Shown here: positions 56,235 through 64,000 of the stretch, piece by piece
Numbering within the stretch: position 1 is the stretch's first letter
Layout of the letters: every line of letters starts with the position of its first letter
Source of the DNA: Beta vulgaris subsp. vulgaris
Lineage: Eukaryota; Streptophyta; Magnoliopsida; Caryophyllales; Amaranthaceae
DNA: 64,000 nt
Direction of reading: 5' to 3'
Assembly (NCBI RefSeq): GCF_026745355.1
Contig: NC_079208.1
Span: forward strand, 15,425,417 to 15,489,416
Made by a program: the position numbers and the translations under genes
Notes under the pieces: model-generated
Told to the model about the DNA's origin: nothing
The model's input: the letters and a program-made list of their open reading frames with translations, nothing else
Databases searched by the model: none

Positions 56235-57030
56235 TCATGTCCTTTGGTCTTGAATCGATGAGAATCTAGTCTCATCAAATATTGCATCCCTTGACTCTAT
56301 TACGGAGTGAATAGAGACAAAGTCATTGGGCTCAATGACATAAAACCTATAGGCTTTGCTATGTACCGCATAGCCTATAAAAATGCAATCAATTCCTTTT
56401 TCACCTAAAGTTTTCCTTTTAGGTTCCGTCAATTTGACAATTGCCCTACAACCCCATACCTTAAGGTAATTGAGATTAGGCTTTTTATTACACCAAAGTT
56501 CATAAGGGGTAGTCTTATTCCTTTTATTAGGAACTCGATTTAAAATGTAACATGCAGTTAAAATTGCATCACCCCAAAAACCGTCATTAAGACCCGAATT
56601 AGAAAGCATGGTATTAACCATTTCTTTTAGGACCCTATTTTTCCTTTCCGCTATACCATTACTTTGAGGTGAGTATGGGGCGGTTGTTTCATGAATTACA
56701 CCAATGGAACTAAAATAACTTGGATTATAATATTCACCACCCCTATCCGTTCGAAGTCTTTTAATCTTTTGATTAAGTTGGAGTTCCACTTCGATTTTAA
56801 AGGTCTTAAACTTTTCTAGTGCTTCATCTTTAGTAAATAATAAATATATGTAACAAAACCTTGAAAAATCATCAATAAAAGTTACAAATATTTTTATTTC
56901 CTAAAGAAGGTGAACTATGAAAGTCACACAAGTCACTATGCACCAATTCAAGCAATACCGTTTGTCTAGTCACACTAGGATAAGGATTTTTTGTAATTTT
57001 ATTTAGCACGCAAGTGTGACACTTCTCTAA
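56235..57030 (-). pseudogene. Young copia: integrase
   Basis: Fragments in order: a Cys-containing end of the zinc domain, LVHSDLCDFHS (first Asp), IDDFSRFCYIYLLFTKDEAL, then the longest frame with LRTDRGGEYYNPSYFSSIGV (second Asp), APYSPQSNGIAERKNRVLKE (Glu), FWGDAILTACYILNRVPNK and TTPYELWCNKKPN. IDCIFIGYAVHSKAYRF follows. A few frameshifts lie between 56790 and 57030. The D,D,E catalytic residues are all present. Confidence 0.83.
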
Positions 57031-57032
57031 CT

Positions 57033-57560
57033 TTAAATCGAAAGGAGGTATAACCCCATTTTAGACATGTCATATAATCTACGATAATTCACATGACATA
57101 AACGATTGTGCCATAGAGAAGAAACATCAAGCATGTAAATAGAACTAGTACCAATTTTATTATCAATACTAAATTTAAACATTCCATTACAAAAGAAACC
57201 TTGTCCAACAAAAATACCACCCTTGGAAAGTACAAATTTATCCGACTCAAAAACAACTTTAAAACCATACTTATTCAAGAGACCTCCTGACACAAGATTC
57301 TTCCTAACTTCCGGTACATACACAACATCCCGGAGAGTTAAAGTCTTTCCCGAGGTTAACAACAATTCTACTTGGCCTATGCCTCTAGCCTTTACCGTAG
57401 AATCATTCCCCATATACAAGATTGGACCATCATCCAAATCTTTCAAAGACTTGAAGAAATCCTTGTTATTGCACACATGTCTAGAGGCTCCCGAATCTAT
57501 CCACCAAGAATCATCAACCTGCACACACATAATTTCAGAAATCATAGCAACAAAATGCAT
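57033..57560 (-). pseudogene. Young copia: protease and GAG-pre-integrase
   Basis: DSWWIDSGASRHVCNNKDFF gives the copia protease active site D-S-G-A; ILYMGNDSTVKARGIGQVEL, TLRDVVYVPEVRKNLVSGGL and SLWHNRLCHVNYRRLYDMSK (GAG-pre-integrase) follow. The frame breaks near 57040 before the integrase. One polyprotein in life. Confidence 0.86.
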
Positions 57561-57568
57561 TTCTTCAA

Positions 57569-58452
57569 TTACATTAACATGTGCATTGTTACCTTGGTTT
57601 TGAACAACACTAGGTTGTGTGTTCTTTGTCTTCTTCTTGTTGTTAGAAGGACAATCCCTCTTAAGATGAGGACCATTGCATATCCAACAAGAGAGGGTCT
57701 TCCTCTTCTTGTTTGCAACATTGGTTTTGTTATTGTTGTTGTTGTTGTTGTTGTTGATTTCTTGGTCTTACTAGACCCACCAACCTCTACCAAATTAACG
57801 GTAGATTTAGGAATACTAGGAGTAGTATCCTTAACCCCATCTTGAGCCCGGATCCCCTCTTCAATACGAAGATGAGTTCCTAATTGCTCCATGGACATGT
57901 CTTCCTTTTTATGTTTTAAAAGATGTTTTGTATCTTTCCAAGAATTTGGTAATTTGTCAATGATTGAGGCAACCGCAATTGCCTCATCCATCACCATACC
58001 ATGTGATCTTATTTGGTTCAAAATATGATGAACCTCATGGAATTGCTCCATAATAGGCCGATCATTAGTCATTTTAAAAGAATTAAAATTACTAACAAGG
58101 AATTTCTTACTTGAAGCATCTTCCGAAATGTACTTGGCCTCAAGAGCACCCAAAGTTCCTTTGCACTCTCCACATTTTGGTAGAGATCAAACAACGGGTC
58201 GGTGAGAGAGTTGAGAATATGACCACGACAAATGTAGTCATCATTCTCCCACTTGATCCTCTTCCTAGTAGTCTCAAGAGGCTCTTCCTCTCCATCTTCC
58301 GGGAGTGGTGGCATAGGAGTTGATAACACATACACCACATTCAAGGCGGTCAACAAGAAGTGCATCTTCTTTTGCCACCTCCGATAGCCCACCCCCTCAA
58401 ACTTATCCAACTTTTGGAAGTTCATAGTCATGTCCTTGAGTGATTGAGCCAT
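57569..58452 (-). pseudogene. Young copia: gag
   Basis: Starts at ATG 58452 (MAQSLKDMTMNFQKLDKFEG), about 30 bases after the 5' LTR. Contains YRRWQKKMHFLLTALNVVYV, YICRGHILNSLTDPLFDLYQ and ESAKELW, then a one-base frameshift near 58150 into GALEAKYISEDASSKKFLVS. SIIDKLPNSWKDTKHLLKHK and EDMSMEQLGTHLRIEEGIR follow. A Thr run (simple TGT repeat at 57720-57755) precedes the zinc knuckle SCWICNGPHLKRDCP in another frame. It forms the particle shell; the frameshifts make this copy non-autonomous as sequenced. Confidence 0.82.
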
Positions 58453-58483
58453 ATCCGAAAAAGAGAAAATTAAACTAATAGAT

Positions 58484-59271
58484 TGTTAGAATTGATCAAT
58501 GAGAGAAACCGGATATCCACTCCAAGGCACGGAAACTACGCTTTCCTATTAGTTTAATTTCGCCCCTCTAGGATCACCGGGTTAACACGAAATAACTAAT
58601 GAGATACAATGGAGAGAAACAATCCACTTAGATGATCTTCTAAGTGAATCAACAAAGAATTGTGTTTTGTGTTTGTGAAGAACACTCAAGAGAAGATTGC
58701 AAGGTTTCTCTTAAGCAAAGCAAGAAGGTTTTGAGAGTATAGAAAATCTGATTTTTCTTCTAACCTTTCACTCATAGGAATCCCAAGGTTTATATAGGAA
58801 GAATAAACCTTTCATTGACTAGGGAGGTTACTCACATAACCCCCATCTTAATCACATTGACTAAAGAGGTTAATCACATAACCCCCATCTTAATCACTCC
58901 TCAAAGGTCTTTAATCTACTGATTAAAGGACCTTAAAAGTCATTAAAATGATCAACAAAGCATCACAACGGATATAAAACCGTCGAGGCAACTTTACGCA
59001 TTCCAAGGCAGAAGACACGTCGCGACTCGCGAAGAAGCTCGCGAGTCGCGAGGCGCTGGTCGCGACCCGCGACGCCTGTCGCGACTCGCGACGGGCCACT
59101 GGTCGCGACTCGCGACGGTTGTCGCGACTCGCGGCCAGTCTTCTGTCTCCCTTGGTTTATCAATGCGTTTTGCCACTTGATGCACTCTAGCCTTTTGCAT
59201 ACTAGACCTCCTCCTCTTCTAGTACATATCCTTATGAGTTTCAAACCCATTACCCTATAAATGTTCCAACA
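58484..59271 (-). repeat. 5' LTR of the young copia
   Basis: 788 bp, differing from the other LTR by roughly a dozen or so small changes by eye. TATA-like box at about 58788-58799 (minus) predicts transcription toward gag. Confidence 0.9.
59019..59137. repeat. GC-rich palindromic cluster in the copia LTR
   Basis: Repeated TCGCGACTCGCGA in both orientations, separated by short spacers; the other LTR has the same cluster at 53717-53836. Two 13-bp arms with a 6-nt AGAAGC loop form a perfect hairpin. It stands out sharply from the AT-rich surroundings. Confidence 0.88.
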
Positions 59272-59276
59272 ATATT

Positions 59277-60184
59277 GGCATTGAGTCATCATAATTCATA
59301 AGGTTCGACATGTGTCGAAATGTAACAGTTCATACTCGTTAATTGTTATGATTTACACAATATGAGTACAATATTTTCTTATATAGAGTACTTAGATCAG
59401 AAAACTTGTTTTAAGTATAGTACACAAGACTCAAATACATATAAAACAAAAGCATACTTAGGAATTCGCAAGACATTATAAAGCTAATACTCTAAAGCAA
59501 TATATACTTATTGTAGATAATTGCTCATATTACATAAATCAAACATAATTTATGGTCTTATTGGTTCAATAATTAGTAAAAACATTTTTCAAATTAAAGC
59601 ATAAGTTTCAAGCTCATGGTAGAAATACTCATAAACTTACACAATCAGATCATTATTTGGAAATAGTTTCAAACAACTTGCCGTGAAATTACAACAAAAG
59701 TTTATATTATCTGCAATTCGGTTCATTCGAACACGAGCATACACGAGGGAATACAACACGAAAAAAGAGTGGATTCAACCATTGTATCTTGACTTTTGTG
59801 GGTCGTCTTAACACCTATTTACATACCCATGTCATTATTTTCAAGATCTGTCTCAAAAGAATAAAAGAATATACAAATTCAATATGTTATTTGTAGTGCT
59901 CTCACATCTTTTTTGCCCACGAAACATATAAGAATACTTGTCTTATTGTTCACAAAGCTCATAGTCATAATCACAATTTTCGTTCATAAACTATCATATT
60001 AGAATACCTATCATGTCTTATCTTATCTTATTGATCAGTTATTATAAAGCATACTCAAATCACAAAATTCTAAAAATAACTTATACATATATTGATACAA
60101 ATACTCCTAATCAAATTAACATGTAAAAATTCTACTAACGAGCCATAACGATTGTTTCCGCTTAGAAATTGAGGATGCCAATGT
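59277..60184. other. AT-rich spacer between the young copia and the right-end LTR
   Basis: No gene or clear repeat. It is either flank or the distal part of the Tat-like LTR/element to its right. Confidence 0.4.
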
Positions 60185-60554
60185 GTGCTGAGAGACTTGA
60201 TATAGGCCCCAAGAAGGTATGCTTGAGCTCCGTTATCCGTACGTCGAAATTCTGCAACACAAGGTTAGCCTACCCCAAGGGTGGTCCCGGGATCACCCCT
60301 CTGACGCTCAAGTCAGCAGATGATTGAGGTAGAGAGAGAAAGTGATCAATGTAGAGAGAGATGCTCTAGATTTTGTAGCTTAGAATTGCTTACCTTTGTC
60401 TGATAATATAACCCTTATTTATAGAGGATAGTGAGCCCCAATAAATGAGGGTATACTAGTCAGGTCCAGCTGGTGAAGGATTGACTTCCCTAGATGTAGG
60501 GGTATTTTAGTAACTTTGCCATATGTGGGATGGTCCAAGAAATGGGCCTATACA
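60185..60554 (-). repeat. Probable LTR of a Tat/Retand-like gypsy element
   Basis: On the minus strand it begins TGTATAGGCCCATTTCTTGG directly after a purine-rich GGCGTGGGGCTAAT, has a TATA-like CTCTATAAATAAGGG (about 60413-60427), then CTGACTTGAGCGTCAGAGGG, a phrase typical of the R/U5 part of Tat-lineage LTRs. A possible end is ...CAGCACACA at 60185, followed by TTGGCATCC, vaguely like the TTGGCGCC primer site. The tract suggests a 3' LTR, the primer-like motif a 5' LTR; I favour 3'. Confidence 0.5.
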
Positions 60555-60719
60555 ATTAGCCCCACGCCAAGTAATCGGAGTGGAAATCCCCATTTTAGTT
60601 CGGTTGATTGGCGGAATAAGGTGATTGCTCATTTGCCGATATTGAGCGGGACCCTCGAGTCTACATCCATGATCGTGGTGGAGGAAATGTTCTGGCGCTA
60701 GGATTAACCAAGCACGGGG

Positions 60720-63480
60720 GCCCTGGTTAAAAGTCCGACCAGGTAACTTGGTTGAGAGGGTCGACCATGTGCCTTGGTTGAGGGGCCGACCGGGTGCCTT
60801 GGTAGAACGGGCCGACCAGGTGCCTTGGTCGAGAGGCCGATAGGGTACTCTAGGCTTGGCTTCATGGCCAACCGGGTGGCTTAGCTTCATGGCCGACCGG
60901 GTGGCTTAGCTTCATGGCCGATCGAGTGGCTTGGCTTCGTGGCCAACCGGGTGGCTTGCCTTCATGGCCGACCAGTTGTTATAGCCGAGTGGCCACATGG
61001 CCGAGTGGCTGTCAAGGCCGAGTGGCCCTCATGGTCGAGGGGATGCATGCTCGGGTGCACTCGAGGCTTAGCCGACCAGGTTCCCTTGAGGCTTGGCCGA
61101 CCGGGTGCACTCGAGGCTTAGCTTCATGGTGTCCCCAAAGTTTGGCTGACCCGATAGATTGGACGCCACTCAGATGATGGGCTCATGAGCCCCATGCTGT
61201 CCGAGTGGGTGCGAATGAAATAATTAGCTTCAATTTGGCTAAGTATGAAACTGACTCGTCAAAGGAGAGGGGATCTCCTATTGGCCGAACGGGTCTGACG
61301 CCACTCGGATGAGTGGCTAATGATCCTCATGTTGTCCGAGTGGGTGCCAATGAAGTACTGAGGTTGAATTTGGCTAAGTATGAAAGTGACTCGTCAAAGG
61401 AGAAGGGATCTCCTATTGGCCGAGCGGGTCGGACGCCACTCGAATGAGGGGCTAATGCGCACCATGTTGTCCGAATGGGTGCCAAAGGAGAGGGGATCCC
61501 CTATTGGTCGAGTGGATCGGACGCCGCTCGTATGAGGGGCTAATGAGCCCCATGCTGTCCGAGTGGGTGCCAAAAAATAGTTAGCTTGAATTTAGTTAAG
61601 TATGTGAGCGACTCCTCAACGGAGAGGAGGTCTCCTAGTGGCCGAGTGGGTCGGACGCCACTCGGATGAGGAGCTAATGAGCCCCGTACTGTCCGACTGG
61701 GTGCCAATGAAATAGTTAGTTTGAATTTAGCTAAGTATGTGGGCGATGCTCCTCGAAGTGCCGAAGGAGGTCTTGGACGCTCCTCGAGATGTCGAGGGAG
61801 GTCCTGAGCTTTATTTCGGCTAAGTATTTGAGTGACGCTCCTCTAAATGCTGAGGGGGGTGATGGATGCTCCTCGAGATGCCGAGGGAGGTCATGGACGC
61901 TCCTCGGCACGTTGGGGGCGTATGAGCCCCTAGTGGCCGAGGGTGGTCCTTAGCCTTATTTCGGCTTAGTTGGTAGGATGCTCCTCTTATGACTAAGGAG
62001 GTGCCGTGAACGAACTTCTAGACTCGGGAGGGCTAGTGAGCCCCATGTTTCCTGAGGAGGTGTTACGATGCTACTCGAATCTCGAGTAGGTCCAATTGTT
62101 GATACTGTGCCGTTTTTCGGCTAAGTTATTAGGACATTCCTCTTATGACCAAGGAGGTGCCAATGATGGAGCTTCTCGACTCAGGGGAGCTAAGGAGATC
62201 CATGTTTCTCGATGAGATCTCATGACACTACTCGGATACCGAGTAGGTCCAATTGTTGGTTACTTAGCCGTTTTTCGGCTAAGTTAGTAGGACGTTCCTC
62301 TTATCACTGAGGAGGTGCCAATGATGGAGCTTCTCGACTAAGGGGAGCTAAGGAGATCCATAATTCTCGAGGAGGTATCATGACACTACTCGGATCCCGA
62401 GTAGGTCCAATTGTTGGTACATAACCATTTTTCGGCTAAGTTAGTAGGACGCTCCCCTTATGACTGAGGAGGTGCTGATGCAGAAATTCTTGGTTCATGA
62501 GGCTTATTAGCCCTATCCTTCCTCCTTTCAGAATATTTATTTATCCAACAATGGGGTTTCAAGTGATTAGCCCCATGCTGGATGAGCGGATAGGGTAGCG
62601 TCATTCATTCCCAATACGATCGTCCAGCGGAAACCGAGAGAGATCCATGTTCTGGGGTACGCTAGCCCCAAGAGGGGAGGGGTCTCGAAATTGTGTCTCG
62701 CTTTAATTTTTGTGCAGGACTGAGTGGCCGATCGGGTCCCTTGTCCGAGCAGGTATCAATGAATTACTTAGCCTAAATTTGGCTAAGTCTAAGGGCGACT
62801 CGATAAAGGAGAGAGGGTCTCCTACCGGCCGAGCGGGTCGGACGCCACTCGGATGAGGGGCTACTGAGCCCCATGTCATCCGAATGGGTTCAAATTAAGT
62901 ACTTAGCTTGAATTTGGCTAAGTATGAGAATGACTCGGCGAAGGAGATGGGGTCTCCTACTGGCCGAGCGGGTCCAGATATGGCGGAGATGGGTGGCTTT
63001 GAGCCTCACCACTTTGACATCATGAATGTTTCAATATTTTGTACTTTGCCATTTTAGGCTATGTTAGTGATTTTCCCCCCTCATGACTGAGGAGGTGCCA
63101 TGGCGAAATTCTCGCCTTTTGAGTCTTTTTTTGCTCGCCCTTGTTGACCTGATAGCCTTCGAGGTATTTACTTCATTTTTCTTGAGCGATCTGGGTGACG
63201 TAATGCTTTAGATAGTGTGCCTTTGAGGCTGAGATAGATTTCTCTATGGTTGAGTAGGCATCTAAGGCCGAGTAGATACCCTGGCTGAGTAAGCACCCAA
63301 GTATAAGTGGCTACATTGAAGGAGTAGTTACTGTTGATGAGTTGGTGCCTTCGATGATGAGTAGACACATCTAGCTGAGTATATTCTTTTGGCTGAGGGG
63401 GCACCCAAGGATGAGTGGGCACCTTGAATGAGTAGAAATCGTTGATGAGTCGGTGCCTTTGATGAATAGGCACCTCTGAC
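60720..63480. repeat. Mosaic of tandem arrays next to the Tat-like LTR
   Basis: Six blocks. (1) 60725-61150: units of about 32-36 bp, TTGGTTGAGGGGCCGACCGG and GGCTTCATGGCCGACCGGGT types. (2) 61160-61740: about 135-bp units with GGTCGGACGCCACTCGGATG, then GAGCCCCATG-TGTCCGAGTG; one copy is shortened to about 88 bp. (3) 61740-61930: about 32 bp, GATGCTCCTCGAGATGCCGA. (4) 61965-62500: about 157 bp, four copies, CCTCTTATGACTGAGGAGGT. (5) 62700-62980: the 135-bp type returns. (6) 63225-63480: about 125 bp, two copies. GC-rich, non-coding. Such arrays are known in 3' untranslated regions of Ogre/Tat elements, consistent with the LTR at 60185-60554 on minus. Confidence 0.78.
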
Positions 63481-64000
63481 TGAACTATACCATAAACTTG
63501 AGGGTGCCACTTTTTATTCTGGAGGGGTTTTGCGGTTCTGAGTCACCCCCCCTTGTTCAGATCAGTCTTCATGGGTTGTGTTCTTCGATACAACATCTTC
63601 TGAGTGATAACATATTTTGCACTTTCAGGGTTGACGAGATCCTTCCATCTATTTAGGTCCCAGCCGGTTAGGCTGAGCATCTCAGAAAGGACGAATGATC
63701 TCCTCGCGACGAGTGGAAACCATACCCATCCGACTTTGCTAGAGAGTTTGTTGAAGATGAGATGCAATCAAGGTGACGTCAGTTGTAGTTGAGGGTGGAG
63801 GGTCGGCTGCTTATATCAGACCTAATGCCGCGAGATGACCGACTTCGCGATGGATTCCCCATTGGGGTGGAATCATCATTGGGATAGAGGGATAGCTTCG
63901 TTGGTACATATGGGATTCTCTAGCTTTCCCGGAATGATTGGTTTGGGAGCGTGTCTTCTTGGTTGGGCCCATTGCTGAGCAACAATGAGGTGAATTTTGC
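63481..64000 (-). other. Right edge: possible part of the same retroelement
   Basis: Sequence is less repetitive. The minus frame 63543-63767 includes VGWVWFPLVARRSFVLSEML and LTGWDLNRWKDLV, which looks protein-like but which I cannot assign. It may be the end of a coding region of the Tat-like element that continues beyond the window. Low certainty. Confidence 0.25.

Larger units (their letters stand above)
53184..59271 (-). mobile_element. Young copia retrotransposon (Tork-like), 6.1 kb
   Basis: Two nearly identical LTRs (53184-53969 and 58484-59271) flanked by a perfect 5-bp duplication ATATT (53179-53183, 59272-59276). The minus-strand order is gag, protease, integrase, RT and RNase H. 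A purine tract GGGAGGAGGAT precedes the 3' LTR (at about 53970-53982, minus). Only a few frameshifts are present. By LTR similarity it is the youngest full element here. The TNT1/Tork assignment rests on motif style. Confidence 0.88.

Noticed and set aside
57223..57845. Plus-strand ORFs of 126 and 157 residues
   Set aside because: They are antisense to the protease and gag of the young copia element, whose minus-strand frames carry clear domain motifs.
60507..61177. Opposed ORFs with repeated PGRPLNQ and WPTGC-like units
   Set aside because: Translation of 32-36-bp tandem repeats next to the Tat-like LTR.

Overview
This window looks like a repeat-rich plant chromosome, most likely a eudicot. 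It is AT-rich, with plant-lineage retrotransposons, primer-binding sites matching plant initiator tRNA-Met, and MITE families with plant-type termini. I cannot name the species. There are no prokaryotic operons, CRISPR arrays, rRNA or tRNA genes. Almost everything is transposable-element DNA. Besides element proteins I can support one ordinary cellular gene: a 184-residue Tudor-like, AT-hook protein at 8205-8759 (+). A GRF zinc-finger ORF at 871-1290 (-) probably travels with a Mutator-like element.

Layout. 1-1300: 3' end of a Mutator-like transposase facing a convergent GRF zinc-finger gene. 2964-4811: an internally deleted LINE (-) with a target-site duplication. 5.6-7.1 kb: a Stowaway relic and an element whose inverted ends are themselves hairpins. 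8.2-8.8 kb: the Tudor-like gene. 10-14.3 kb: non-coding DNA rich in GACGTC-like words, with a degenerate minisatellite. 14328-20590: a retroelement with ~2.85 kb LTRs and no coding capacity. 20591-22261: part of a second gypsy-type LTR carrying a ten-unit minisatellite. 22262-26013: a copia 5' LTR plus gag start, itself hit by a poly(A) retroinsertion and a CACTA element. 26.7-32.2 kb and 43.3-47.9 kb: a decayed Athila/Tat-like gypsy element, split by an 11-kb SIRE/Maximus-like copia (32239-43271, 5-bp duplication) that carries an extra 3' ORF and two hAT MITEs. The Athila 3' LTR area also holds a 1.3-kb hAT element and a copia solo LTR. 48242-49376: a Harbinger-type MITE. 50.4-52.8 kb: a decayed Ale-like copia (+). 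53184-59271: a young copia element (-). 59.3-64 kb: a Tat/Retand-like LTR (-) next to about 3 kb of mosaic tandem repeats.

The story is nesting. Target duplications or reading-frame restoration let several insertions be ordered: Athila, then SIRE-like copia, then the hAT MITEs; and gypsy LTR, then copia LTR, then the poly(A) insert and CACTA. I found no evidence of a new defence, metabolic or signalling system. The most notable items are the extra ORF of the SIRE-like element, the hairpin-ended element with an orientation-switching array, the unusual putative primer-binding site of the young copia element, and the mosaic repeats at the right end.
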